Made by a program: the position numbers and the translations under genes
NCBI GenBank assembly: GCA_021014945.1
Contig: MU266544.1
Coordinates: 1 to 48,066, forward strand
Length of the DNA: 48,066 bases
Direction: 5' to 3'
Source: Leucogyrophana mollusca
Lineage: Eukaryota; Basidiomycota; Agaricomycetes; Boletales
Notes under the pieces: model-generated
Seen by the model: only the letters and a program-made list of their open reading frames with translations
Told to the model about the DNA's origin: nothing
Database searches by the model: none
Shown here: in pieces, positions 23,376 to 34,391 of the stretch
Position numbering within the stretch: position 1 is the stretch's first letter
How the letters are laid out: each line of letters begins with the position of its first letter

Positions 23376-25536
23376 TTATCTCTTCCTTTTTATCTTGTTT
23401 CCTTCTTCATTGGCAGCGGATCCTGTCGTTGGATAGTTACTATTTCCCACATCTATCACATCTGATTTGCGTTTTCGCGCACGAGACGTTTGAGTAGCGG
23501 GTGAACCATGAGGTTGACGTGGGAGAGGTGTTTCGGTGCCATCTTGAGAAGCGACTTCGTCAAGGAAGGCGTGTAGTTGTTCTGGCGACGGATTGGGTAG
23601 CTTAGGAGAAGTGTCACGCGTAGTAGACGGGTCCAGTCTGTCAGCGAGGCGATCAAGGTCTGCGTCGCCTTCGTCACCACGCGACAAATCCGTGAGGAAG
23701 GAATTGAAGTCGAATTCCCCTTGCATGTTCTCCAGGTCTGAAGGCATTCCAATGTCATGCGTACCGCCGTCCATCGAGAATATGTCTGAAGCGCCCATTG
23801 TTCCATCTCCTGACGTTCCCAACGTCGAAGGGTCGATACCAAGACTCTCGATCAGGGAGTGTATGCTACTACTGAGCGTGTCAACATCCGCGTTGATCTC
23901 AGAGGCGTTTTGATAAGTCTTCTGCAATCGCTCCTCGTTCTGTGCCATAGAATCTAGTGACATCACTTGGTCCTGGGCCGGCGCAGAGAGAAGCGAGAGT
24001 GGTGACGGATTGTACGATGCGGCAAAGTGCTCTGGCGCGAAGGTGCGAGAGACATCCATGTGTGCATCGTAGGGTGCTAGCTGTGAGGAAGGTTGTGGGA
24101 TGGGGGCTTCGGGGATGGCATAGTGTGTCTGAGAGGATAGGGCAGCGAGAAGTTTCTGCATCTGTGCGGGAGATTGCATCACGGATGTCAGAGCTGCTTG
24201 TACCATTGCGTCGTTGTTATTAGAAGAACCATTTGTCGTTGTGAGTGATGTCGATTGAGAAGGCTTGGATGACAAAGACTGTTGTGGAGGAGTGGCGTAT
24301 GTGGCGTTGGGCTGTATTGTATGAGTGGCTTGAGGGTACGGCTCTTGCGCTCCTACGGTCTCCGCAGCATTATTTGATGGCGAAGGGGGGTCCACGGATG
24401 CAAACCGTGGTGACGTCTCCCGAGAGGGTCCAAAGGGCTCTGAAGGAGGCACTGACGGGACTGTGGCGGAAGTTGCTGTTGGTGTGTCCGCTGAGAAGTA
24501 GTCTGCAGCGAAAGGTCAGTAAATATCCCGACTAATGCTCGTAGAGCGCGCACGTAAAGATGATGGCGACTGTGCTTGATCAAAGGACGTCCTGGGTTCT
24601 TCATCGACGATTTCATTGATCTCGATTCCTTTCTTTGTGCCAATTCGGCCGTTTCCGATGAGTAGCCTCTGGGGTTTGCGCGCAACAACAGCTTGTGATT
24701 GACTGTGGTTGGAGTCGTCCTTATGTATGGGGCTGTCGCCGTGACCAAACACGCCGGCCAGGAATTTCAGGATGCGATTGATTGTATCTTGGTGCTTCTT
24801 ATGTCTCTCCCGAGCAGCCATAGCTTCCTGCCACAGGTGCTGGTTTGAACTCTTCAATTCGTTGAGATCAGCGGATATAGCGGCTTGGTGGCGCTTGATA
24901 GCGGAAATGCCAGTGAAGATGGAGTTAATGTCGAGTAATTGTCCGGCGGAAAGGGCACCAACAGCCCCGCTGGTATTCGCAGCATCCCTTGCGCCATTTG
25001 ACGGTTCGTCTTGGGTATTAGTGGCCTGTTTCTTCCGTTGGATTAGGCAGAGCATGTCGGGTTGCCCTCTGAGGAAGTGCGGGTGCTCAAAGTTCCAGAA
25101 CTCGGTATCGCTGTCACTCCTGAGGACGCCTTGCTGTAAGTGTGGGATTTTGTGGAATCCATACATGTTGAGTTGCCGTACAAACGAGCTAAAATTCTTG
25201 TGCTTGAACCACCGGCCAAGGACCTCGCTAGCGAAACGCTCTTGGTCCATCACTGGAAGTACCCTTTAGCGCTAGCGCATCACAGGAAAGGGTTTGCTTA
25301 CCGAAAAATGAGTCTCCTGCATCTGACCATCTTATTAGATCGTGATCTGCAGGGTCATTTACCATCCTGAAGGATGTTGGGCAGTATCAGCTCAAAGCAT
25401 GTGTCTAGATTAGATGAGGTACGCACTCATACAGCTTCTGAAGGAAGGCGGGGACGACCTGTCGCGCAGGTCTGTTTAGGTGGGTCGAGCTTCCTCTTGG
25501 AGCTACTGCCAACGATACTTGCTGATCTGACGCCAT
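23376..25536 (-). CDS. HSF1: Heat shock transcription factor
   Basis: Model complement(23376-24502, 24554-25252, 25302-25366, 25427-25536), 666 residues. The winged-helix DNA-binding domain (about 25-130) is built from three exons: VVPAFLQKLYE, then DLIRWSDAGDSFFV, then FKHKNFSSFVRQLNMYGFHK in pieces. HKIPHLQQGVL and WNFEHPHFLRGQPDML match Hsf1 rather than Sfl1 or Skn7. It binds nGAAn repeats as a trimer and activates chaperone genes under stress. Residues about 165-235 have hydrophobic heptads (LLDINSIFTGISAIKRHQ, LNELKSSNQHLWQEA), the trimerisation region. The C-terminal half is Gln/Ser/Pro-rich with an acidic FDFNSFLTDLSRGDEGD patch, a likely activation domain. It ends with basic RARKRK and KIKRKR, possible nuclear signals. 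The 51-nt intron at 24503-24553 is my best choice because a nearer donor would make a 30-nt intron. Confidence 0.93.
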
Positions 25537-26083
25537 GGCTTGGGATGTAAGAGAAGACGATCAAGGTTAACCGCAAGCTGCTCATTGCGTAGAGCCACGA
25601 CCAAGCACAGGATGTATTTCCACCCGCCACCGTTACCAAACATCTCCAAACACGGCCATCACGCCTTGTCCAGTTGGGCACTACTTATTTACTGGATTTG
25701 CCTTGAGTACAACGCCCGCGAACAAGGGCAATTCGATTTTTCAATTTTTGGTCTATCCGTCAGCATTCGGATCGAACGTCAGCACCTTGTGGGGTTTCCG
25801 TCCGTCCGCCTAACGGATGTAATCCTTATAGGCCTATGTATGGGTCCTTTTGTGCTGCCTACTCGAGCACCTTGTGGCTGTGACTGCGTGATCAAATCTA
25901 TGCACTCACGCAGCTCTTGATCACTTCACTACGATCTTCTTGCACCCTTATACCCCTTCCGTACAACGGTCACTTACTTCTGTGCTTTTTGCCACAGGTA
26001 AGTCAGTCGATTGGCCAGTACGAGATCGCCTGGCTCACGGTATGCACGATTGCAATCCAAAGATCGCTCCTTGATATTCTCCA
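25537..26083. promoter_or_regulatory. Divergent promoter region HSF1 / phosphoglycerate-mutase-like gene
   Basis: 547 bases between divergent start codons. I looked for nGAAnnTTCn heat shock elements near HSF1 and saw no convincing trimer of units. It contains an A/T-rich core around 25735-25760. Confidence 0.45.
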
Positions 26084-26936
26084 ATGTCCGTCATCGCCCG
26101 CGTCTACATTGTGCGCCACGGAGAAACAGACTGGAATCGCCGAAGAATAATTCAAGGTCATATCGATACAGAACTTAATGCATCTGGCCTTGCACAAGCG
26201 GCTTTGGCTGCGGAGGCGCTGAAAGATGTACCTTTTGTGCAGGCGTTTACAAGTGATTTGCAAAGGGCCTCGAAGGTGAGTTGCACGAGGCAATTGTCCA
26301 TACATCCGAGCCAGACAGATGGAAACACGGCGGAGGAATGATCTGAGCGCTGATCTGCGCCCGCACAGACAGCTGAAATCATTTTGGAACGCCAACGCCA
26401 CCCAGGCGCGGTTCTGGTGAAAGACCAGGCATTGCGCGAGCGGGTGAGTCTTTGAGAGTTTCTTTACACAGTAATACCGATGAACCACTCGACCTCCCCG
26501 CTCCTGTCTTCTTGATCAGTTTATGGGTGAGCGCCAGGGAGAAGTCGGGCCGTCAAATAAGCCTGCACCTTCATTGGAGACAGGCGAGTCGATCGTCAAG
26601 CGATCCATAGGGTGGTGGAACCAAACCATCGTGAAATACGTGTCGTCTCTAACAACTGGCGATGAGCCATGTCAAAACGTCCTCGTTGCCTCCCATGGTG
26701 GACTGATCTCCACACTCATACGCACCCTCATTCTCAGCAAAGTCCTTTTCGCGCCCGATATGAAGGTCGGGAGTTGCTTCAATGCGAGTATTACTCTCGT
26801 CGAGTATAGGATGACGGGAGTGGGTAGGAATAGAGCTGTTGATGGCTGGGTCCTCAAGTATGCCGACGTTAGTCATTTAATTAAAAGGTTGCCATTGGTG
26901 CAAGAAAATGTCGACGTAGAGAATACCCAATCATGA
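26084..26936 (+). CDS. Histidine phosphatase / phosphoglycerate mutase-like protein
   Basis: Exons 26084-26275, 26369-26443 and 26520-26936 give 227 residues. It belongs to branch 1 of the histidine phosphatase superfamily. The catalytic motif VRHGETDW places the phospho-accepting His at residue 12, the second His is in ASHGG (residue 148), and FTSDLQRASKTAE and RERFMGERQGE match other conserved positions. Members of this small subgroup act as broad phosphatases or fructose-2,6-bisphosphatase-like enzymes (TIGAR-like); true glycolytic mutase is less likely because the family-specific insertions are missing. The two introns (93 and 76 nt) are among the longest in the window. The exact substrate cannot be read from sequence. 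Confidence 0.88.
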
Positions 26937-27107
26937 AAGGAGCGCTTCAAGAGTTATACATACATGTTTGCCTTTGCTCAACGGGAATTATATCACAGTT
27001 TGGATTTTGTATGAAGATAACGCCAGCAGGTACAAGTGTAACTTAGCACAAATTACAGTTGTCGTTAATCATGCGGTCGAGGTGATAGCGACGGCAAACG
27101 ATAATGC

Positions 27108-28052
27108 CTAGTAGTTCCAATGTAGGTCTTGTCTGGCGGCATGCTCCCTCTCTCTTATTTTCTCGACATAGATGAACGTCACGATAAACACGTCCAACAG
27201 CTCAGGGTTAATGTTCCCCCCGTCAAGAGCGCCTTCGAGCTCATGGTCCGTGTAGTCAGTGATATCGACGATGTTGCCGTCAGGGGGCTTGTACGCCGCT
27301 TGTGCGAGTTTGGGAAGCAAGATCTCCAGGTAACCAGGCTGGGTTCGCTTGCTCCCGATCCCCCCTACTTTGTACCGATGATATTGAGCGATGGGCATCT
27401 TAGGGTCACTTTCAAGATAAAGCTGGAGAAAAGGCGATGAGTTTGAATTGTCGAACATGTCCCTGAAGAGAGCACAAACTTTGCAGACAAGCAAACCAAG
27501 GTGCCATCGGTAGGACCGTCCATCTGGTCCAGTGAAAACGAAGTTGCTGCTCAGATCGTTAAAATACGCAACAACGACAGGGATAGGAAGAAGACGAACT
27601 GACGTACGAGCTATCCCTCGAGCTGGTATAAATTCCCTTGTTGTCATTTCGCCTCGACCGAGCCTGTTGGCGCCACACCATCGTAGCCGTGAGGACTGCA
27701 GTCTCCGAAATTCTATCTGGGCGAGCTGCGTAAACTGATCTTGCATGTCGGTGTTGATCACCTCCTCGCCTTCAAAACTACTGTTACCGGCTCCCCCGAC
27801 GTCTTCGCCAGCCGGAACGGCATTAGCGTCGTCATCTTGCGGTCCATCCTCCTCGTCATCCCCCACTTCAGAAGAGGAATTGCGCCTGCGACCAGTGTAA
27901 ATAGGCTGGGAGTTAGGCACGATCTTCCAGATGGTGCTTGTGCCCTTCATGAAGAAGGGCCTGAACGGGGTCACAGTTTTGTAGAGCACTTGGCCTTGTC
28001 CGTTCGTGATAGTGCTATTGCGGACGTGGTCAGTCGAGAAGTAGAGCCGCAT
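27108..28052 (-). CDS. DUF6593-like paralogue A (long form)
   Basis: Model complement(27108-27422, 27480-27546, 27604-28052), 276 residues. First of five tandem paralogues. The N-terminal block has RLYFSTDHVRN, GQGQVLYKTVTPF and STIWKI; the central 67-nt exon gives FVFTGPDGRSYRW; the C-terminal block ends with DVFIVTFIYVEKIRE. The same blocks occur in all five genes. I associate them with the basidiomycete domain DUF6593, function unknown. This copy has an acidic, Glu/Asp-rich insertion (about 60-105) after the first block and an extended final exon. Both introns are 57 nt and stop-free, so the gene also reads open unspliced; paralogue alignment favours splicing. An in-frame upstream exon (28205-28283, MSLPFRDRVAAIERF) could be joined by a 143-nt intron, but I leave it out. 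Confidence 0.75.
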   Translation of the reverse strand: MRLYFSTDHVRNSTITNGQGQVLYKTVTPFRPFFMKGTSTIWKIVPNSQPIYTGRRRNSSSEVGDDEEDGPQDDDANAVPAGEDVGGAGNSSFEGEEVINTDMQDQFTQLAQIEFRRLQSSRLRWCGANRLGRGEMTTREFIPARGIARTSVRLLPIPVVVAYFNDLSSNFVFTGPDGRSYRWHLGLLVCKVCALFRDMFDNSNSSPFLQLYLESDPKMPIAQYHRYKVGGIGSKRTQPGYLEILLPKLAQAAYKPPDGNIVDITDYTDHELEGALDGGNINPELLDVFIVTFIYVEKIREREHAARQDLHWNY

Positions 28053-29112
28053 GGCGGCAGCTAATGATGTGGACAATCTCGAGAGCGAAGTAAGGTGGAA
28101 GTTAGCAAGTAGCCTTGCTCAATAGCTGCGGATAACAACATAAGTACTTCCAGTCAGCTGACAGGTCTGTCACACGAACCGGAAGCAACGTGAAAAGAAC
28201 TTACCGAGCATAAAACTGGTCTTCGGTGCTGCGGGCGAGAAGCGCTCAATAGCAGCGACACGATCTCTGAACGGAAGACTCATGAATTCCCGGAATGTGC
28301 TTTATGGACTGTTGATAATGTTCGAGCAGTAAACTGCCAACTGGTGCTTTCGAATGATGCGTACTGGCGCAAGTTGGGTGGAGCATTTGAAGATCAGAGT
28401 GAGGCTAAATCAAGGGAGGACTGTCCTTGGTCAGGCACATGATCCGGATTCCGTACATACCTCTCCAGTCTCGAGTCCCAAGAAGAGGTGTCTTGACTTG
28501 AGGCGAAGCCCGTGTTGTTGTCAAAACAGGTCCAACGACCGAAAGTACTCTACAAATCTATTGTGGGCATACCGACGTTTCAAAGGAGCCAAGTTGGAGT
28601 TGGGGTGAAAACAAATCACAACTGGACACAGGGCTGAAAGCGAGACGCAAAATTGCCTTAAAACACGATAAGTGATAACATACGCAAGGTATGTGTCTCC
28701 CTAAGCTTCTTTCAACAATGGGTCTGATACTGTTCAACTCGGTCCTCACTTCTTCTGGATTGGGCTTCGGGTGTATGAGGTATCACCAATGCATCGTGAG
28801 CACCTCCAAGCGTGCTCGTAGTGTTCTAGGCATTCTCTGCGACAGGTCCACCTCTTCCTCGGATGACTACAGGTCATTTCATGTTTAAGTATATGGAATA
28901 GATGCTGCCCTGCTGGACGGGCTGTCTGTGACTGACCAGGTGGCGTTCGCTGATCAGCGGTATGACCTTTCTGACCTCCTTGAATCAGTCTAGTCGAGCT
29001 GTCTTTTCACTTAGCGAAACAAGATCTACCTTCGGCCCTATAATATCAGACTGAAAGGAGCAAATAACTGTTGTTTAGGATGTTCGTATCGAGAGCATGC
29101 TCGAAGGCACCC
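28053..29112. other. Spacer between paralogues A and B
   Basis: About 1.06 kb. Apart from a possible 5' exon of paralogue A at 28205-28283 (ATG followed by 26 codons and a GTAAGT donor), I see no gene. There is no relic of the family's GPDG or YVEK blocks in it. Confidence 0.4.
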
Positions 29113-30069
29113 CTAGAAGTTCCACCGCAAATCCTTCTTTCCCGCCCGCTCCCTGTCCCTCCTCAACTTCTCGCAATAAATAAATGTCACCAAGATCATG
29201 TCTAGTACCTGCGGATCCATCTTTTCCTCCAGGGTTCGTTCCAGCTCATAATCCGTATAATTGTCGATGTCGACGTTGTCCGTGTCCTTCTTTTGGGCTG
29301 CTTGCAGAGTTGTGTGCCAAGTCCTCTTAAACTCGAGGTATCCATGTTGTGGTTCTTTTCCGCGGACCAGCCCAGCCTTAAATCGATGGTATCGAGCGAT
29401 CGGATTTTTGTTACCGGCGTCGCTCGCGAGATAAAGCTGGGGAGAATCGTGAGGACATCTAGGAAGTGCTCGTTGTTGAGCAGCTTACTGTGCACACACG
29501 GAAACCAAGACCCCAGCGATATGATTTACCATCGGGTCCGGTAAAGATACGTGTTCTGTACGAGAAACGATGATCAGGTTAGCCTTTATCATTCAGTTCG
29601 CTGTATTCTAGATCCGTGAATACCTCCGGGTAACCCCATGTGCGGGAATGAAATCTTTTGTGTCCACTTCACCTAGCTCAGCAGCCTTACCGGAAAGCCA
29701 TCGGATACGCGAAGTACTGAGCTTGTGCCATTCGATAGTCGCAAGCTTGTCGAAGCGGTCCTGCATGTCTGTCTCGTCTACCTTCGTCTCCACATCCTCA
29801 ACGCTGCTCTCCCCGCCGCCGTCATCATGTCCGATTGGGTCCTGCTCCTGCCCCATATCGTCATCATCTGGTTCGACGTCAGCGTCGTGTTCAGAGGTAT
29901 GACGCGGACCGTATCGGGGAGGCGTGGAGTTCGGTGTGATCTTCCACACAGTGCTCGTCGCAGTTTGCCAGAACGGCTTGAAAGGCGTGGTGACCTTGTA
30001 AATGACCTGGCCCTGAGCATTTGTGATCATGCTGTTTCGAACATGATCGGTCGAGAAATAGAACTTCAT
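29113..30069 (-). CDS. DUF6593-like paralogue B (long form)
   Basis: Model complement(29113-29436, 29489-29555, 29624-30069), 278 residues. Closest to paralogue A: it begins MKFYFSTDHVRNS, carries NAQGQVIYKVTTPF and STVWKI, then an acidic insertion (DADVEPDDDDMGQEQD), DMQDRF, and the 67-nt exon with RIFTGPDGKSYRW. The last exon has LYLASD, ARYHRFK, GYLEFKR, YTDYELE and ends ILVTFIYCEKLRRDRE. The first intron (68 nt) and second (52 nt) interrupt codons in phase 2 and phase 0, exactly as in the other four copies. No signal peptide is evident, so it is probably intracellular. Function unknown. Confidence 0.8.
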
Positions 30070-30542
30070 AGTGCCGGTTTCGCAGTGTGGTACAGCTGAG
30101 GGTGGTCTCTGCAGGAAATTCTCTGTTTTCCTGGAGATGTAATTCACTTGAAGTCCGCTTGACAGCGTTGACGCGGACGCAATCGTGGGTCAAGAAGGCG
30201 CTGCGGACGGACCTCAGGCTGGGTCACGACATCGGTTTTCATGCCGATCTCGTTGCCTAGTAGTGAGCTGCAGATTGGACTAACCGCTGTCAGCAATGTG
30301 GCCTCCCAGAGGTTTGAGGTGGGGCCATCGTGGTAGTATGCAGGATATCAATATGTACAAAATATGTAATCCAATTCGAACCTCGATAAAAGGCAGTCCC
30401 GGTATTATATATGTAGTAGTGAAGAAATGGGGCGATGAAATTAATGTAAGGCATTTGCCAGGGTATCAAAGGTCTGGAGGGGAGAGGATATTGGGATCAA
30501 CTCTGGTAGGCAAGCTCAACTCCCCTGAGTACTGCCAAATAC
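30070..30542. other. Spacer between paralogues B and C
   Basis: 473 bases, A/T-rich around 30340-30440. No gene is seen. It must contain the paralogue B promoter and the paralogue C 3' end. Confidence 0.4.
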
Positions 30543-31199
30543 CTATGACACTGCGGCGCTGATAGCAGCATTGCGTGTAGCAGTCTCCTTATCCCTCCGC
30601 AGCTTCTCGACATAGATGAAGGTGATGATCACAAGATCCAGCATATGTGCCACCAAAGGTGAAACCTCGAGGACAGCTCCCGACTTTTGACCAAAGGCTC
30701 CAGCTCTCTGGAAGCTGGCAAGGTTCTTCTGCGAACCGTCGGCGAGCTCAAGCTGGAAAGGTTCAGGTAAGCTTGACAAAATGGAATATTCAGAAGTTAC
30801 TCACGGAGACCGACGTGAAGTTGAGAACCCATTTATAGGATTTGCCATCGGGACCGGTGAAGGTGCGTCTCCTGTGTTCTCCAATTAGCATTGACCCATA
30901 ATCGCGTTCAGTAGGCAGACTTACCGGCCCTGGAGACCGCCGCTAGGAATAAAGTCTTTCGTCCGCACTTCTTTGCCGTTCATGCGGAAGATCGACGAGG
31001 CAAAGAAATGCCATTCAATCTCTGCGATGGAATCGAATTCATCGCGCATGTCGCTCTTCTTTTCGTTGGGTCTGATCTTTGAGACCGTCGTGGTCCGTGA
31101 CCCCATTTTGCTAGGGGTGTTGGTCATGTAGACCGCTTGACCTTGTTCGTTGGTCATAATAGTGTTGCGAACGCTGGAAGTGCTGAGGACGAAGTGCAT
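30543..31199 (-). CDS. DUF6593-like paralogue C (short form)
   Basis: Model complement(30543-30752, 30805-30871, 30925-31199), 183 residues. The first exon gives HFVLSTSSVRNT, NEQGQAVYMTNTP, GSRTTTVSKIRP and IEWHFFASSIFR; the central 67-nt exon gives RRTFTGPDGKSYKW; the last gives LELADGS and HMLDLVIITFIYVEKLRRDKE. It lacks the acidic insertion of A and B. The third block is the most divergent of the short forms (LASFQRAGAFGQKSG where D and E have VARYHRDSLGIIG-type sequence). All splice sites are canonical. It could have its own specificity, but no function is known. Confidence 0.8.
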
Positions 31200-31985
31200 G
31201 GTGCTGAAACTGCTGCTGAGGGGATTGTGTTGTGATTATCTCTGGCCATCGTCCACTTTATACCATATTGTTACCATCGCAGCAAGACATCCCCGAGGCC
31301 GATCCCAGTTCGGAATGGGATTGAGGCTGTGTCGTTTTTAGTAGAAGGCAGTGCTCCCATTTTGTGCAAGCGTCATCAGCTTTTCTAGAGGAAAGGTCTT
31401 CGACAGGTCAACGGAAAGAACAATCAGAAGGATCCAGGGTGTGTGGAGTCTGCTGGCGGGGCCGCGGGCGGGCTTGGGGTAGTGAGGTACTGCGCAGTCG
31501 GCAAAGCGGTGCTTTCAGGAGGCCTTGAGGAGACTCGGTGTGTCCAACTCGGTGACAGTGGTCCCTTGCAATTTCAGAACCGTGTCATATCGATAAATTG
31601 TAGGCCATAGAACCATCCAATCGAAACGGGGCTGTATAAGGCTGTATAGCTGCGTTGGGTAACTTTTGACCTCTTTTGACATGATGCATGATGTCTCTAG
31701 GGCTATTGATGGGGCCTTGGACAATGGACTCGGAGAGCTTCGGCGTTGCCACGCGTCCTCCGAAGGAGGCGCGATGCTGTTTACAAGCTGCTACACTCAC
31801 CGAGTCCCAAGCGACGCAGGGATTACTTTAGGTACCACCCGGCGAAAAACATACCGTTGATCATCGATAAAGGTAAGAGCCTGAGTAGTACAGCGAAGCT
31901 TGATTTAAATAAATACTAACGTAGGATAACGGAGGTATCGGTAGGTATTCGAGGAAAGCCGAGGCATTTTGCATTGAGGGGAAGA
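31200..31985. other. Spacer between paralogues C and D
   Basis: 786 bases. Open frames are under 75 codons and have no domain. I see no decayed copy of the array genes. Confidence 0.4.
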
Positions 31986-32652
31986 TCATGGCCCTCCTCC
32001 AGAGGCCTTAGAGCGACCGGCAGTGTCTTCTTTGTCCATGCGAAGTTTTTCGACGTAGATGAAAGTGAAGATGAGTAGATCCAGCATGTGTTCTCCCTGA
32101 CTGAATACCTCGAGGTAAGGGCCGTGCTTCTTTCCTATAATACCAAGACTGTCTCTATGGTATCTGGCTACTTCGGTCTCAGAGTCATCATTCAGATACA
32201 GCTACCAAATGATTCTCGGTCAGGTGATGTGCTTGTTCAATGGTGGACTTACCACAACAAATTTAAAATTGAGTTTCCACTTATACGAACAGCCATCTGG
32301 CCCAGTGAAGGTGCGTATCCTAGCATCCGAGTGAGTTCCAGAACAAACCGTCTCTCGTTGACGACTAGGGGACCAACCGTCTCCGAATACCGCTCCTGGG
32401 TATGAACTCCTTGGTCTTCATTTCTTCCCCGCCAAAGCGGAAGACAGACGAAGCGAAAGCATGCCATTCGATGGCTCCGAGTACTGCGAACTGATCACGC
32501 ATGTCGGAAACGTTGTAGTTCGGTCTGATTTTCAACACCGTCGTTGTGCGTGACCCTAATTTGAAAGGTGTGTCCGTCTTATAGACAACTTGGCCTTGTT
32601 CATTGGTGATGACGGTGTTGCGGACACGTTCACTAGAGAGCATGAACAGCAT
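31986..32652 (-). CDS. DUF6593-like paralogue D (short form)
   Basis: Model complement(31986-32201, 32253-32319, 32378-32652), 185 residues. Exon 1 has exactly the same length (275 nt) as in paralogue C and exon 2 the same 67 nt. Blocks: FMLSSERVRNTVITN, QGQVVYKTDTPFKLGSRTTT, IEWHAFASSVFRFGG, RTFTGPDGCSYKW, LYLNDDSETEVARYHRD, LGIIGKKHGPYLEV and HMLDLLIFTFIYVEKLRMDKE. The first intron's donor is GTTGGT, weaker than usual, but it gives the family phase and sequence. Nearest relative is E. No targeting signal is seen. Confidence 0.82.
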
Positions 32653-33740
32653 GATGGTTCACTATGGAAGAAAGGGTTCCTCGATACCTTGCGCAGTTCC
32701 GATTTTAAGGCGTACCCTGAGAACGCTCTTACATAGTTCAGTGCTGTACATATGTTGTCCTTACCGGGACTAACCATGGTCGATCGGGCATTGTCTAACC
32801 TGTAGGGTGCTGCGCTGATCCCATGACTCGGTGCCGTGATTGACTCGACCAAAACGACCCTTGAACGTGCTGGACCGGTTTACACGATTGGCAGTTCCAG
32901 ACAGTGGTGGGATATATATCCATAAGTGCAGAACCATCCGTGATGGCCCGTGATATCGCCTCGTCTTGACGTGTGCTTTGCCAAATTAACACGAGGTAAA
33001 GATAATTCACGTCGGGAGAGATCTATCAGCAAGGCGTAAAGGAGGACAGAATGAGAACCAGAGAAGACGAGTCGAACGCCAGGTCTGTCGAACCGAACCG
33101 ATCTGGGTCTACATAATGGGACCGAACCGAGACAAAATGCTATAAACATCACTCCACTTGGATGTCAAGTATAAGTGCAGCCCTGATCTATTGAGAGCCT
33201 TTGGCCGAGCGTACTTAATTGTTGGGTGATAGTTGGCTCACCCACAGCTTATCATTCCGAGTTCACCTGCAGATACACTCAAGTTCCAGATGCTTAATCC
33301 CCTGGCCATTGCCAGGGGAGTCGGGTTCGGGTTCGTCGTTTGGTGGTAGCACTGCGCAACCGAAGACGTGCAGGTATGGCAAGGATATTGAGGTGTATCA
33401 TTGAGGATTTTACTTTGCGGTTCCTCCTGGAGCTGTGATATTGGACATAGCGTACGTAGATTAGATATCAGGTTTAATTGAGGCTGAATGCAATAGATAG
33501 TCGTCTTAAAGATGCTCCAAAAGACCCGGGTGACATGGATAACGGGTAGAGGTGGTATAGGGGGCGTGAGACTGCAGCTGATGCAGCGGTGGCATGGAAT
33601 GCATGTTCACAGTGACATGCGGACGAGAAAGGGGGGGGGAGGGGACAGCGAAGACAAAGGGGTGAGGACGTGACGAGCGGTCGGAGCAATGGTATCCTTT
33701 GTCCCGATCCTAGCTATGGGATGCCACGGAGAGTGACCGC
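32653..33740. other. Spacer between paralogues D and E
   Basis: About 1.09 kb without a supportable gene. It includes a G-run (33630-33645) and several short frames with no recognisable product. Confidence 0.4.
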
Positions 33741-34391
33741 CTAACCCACAGACACAGACTCTGAGGCCTTTTCCTTGTCCATGCGCAGTTTCTCCACATA
33801 AATAAAGGTGAGGATGATGAGATCTAGCATGTGTTCAACTTGCGGGGATACTTCAAGATAAGGGCTTTTCTTTCGGCCAATAATGCCAAGACTCCGTCTG
33901 TGGAGTCTGGCCACTTCGGTCTTGAAGGTGGAATTTAGGTAGAGCTGCAAGTCGCCACAGTGGTTCAGAAAGGGGGAAGAGCACATCCAAATAGCGAACT
34001 GACTACCACCACCTTAGAACCAAGCTCCCACCTGTACGAACGACCGTCTGGGCCAGTAAATGTACGTTTTCTAATAGTTGTCAGAATCAGACAAAAAAAA
34101 TCCGCTGCCGCCAACGGATACTTACCTCCTCAGAACACCTCCGCTTGGTATAAAATCTTTCGTCTTCAGTTCATTACCACCGAAGCGGAAGACAGTAGAA
34201 GAATATTTATGCCATTTGATGGTTCCCAGCACTTCGAAATGGTCGCGGAAGCCACGGCTTGGCCTGATTTTGGAGAGCGTTGTTGTTCGTGACCCTAGTC
34301 TGAATGGGGTGTCAGTCTTGTAGAGAACTTGACCATGCGAATCAGTGAAGGTGGCGTCACGGACGTGTTCGCTGGAGAGTATGAGTCGCAT
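33741..34391 (-). CDS. DUF6593-like paralogue E (short form)
   Basis: Model complement(33741-33944, 34004-34070, 34126-34391), 178 residues. Blocks: RLILSSEHVRDATFTD, HGQVLYKTDTPFRLGSRTTT, IKWHKYSSTVFRFGG, RTFTGPDGRSYRW, LYLNSTFKTEVARLHRR, LGIIGRKKSPYLEV and HMLDLIILTFIYVEKLRMDKE. Two donors are possible for the second intron (GTAGTC or GTCAGT, 3 nt apart); GTCAGT gives the 67-nt exon shared by the whole array, so I chose it. It is the first gene of the array in transcription order and divergent from the first exchanger gene. Function unknown. Confidence 0.82.

Noticed and set aside
25537..25800. Heat shock element for HSF1 autoregulation
   Set aside because: TTC and GAA triplets are present, but not in the alternating 2-base-spaced arrangement.
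31515..31724. Possible gene fragment (FDWMVLWPTIYRYD) in the spacer of the array
   Set aside because: Only one short frame, with no second exon or recognisable family.
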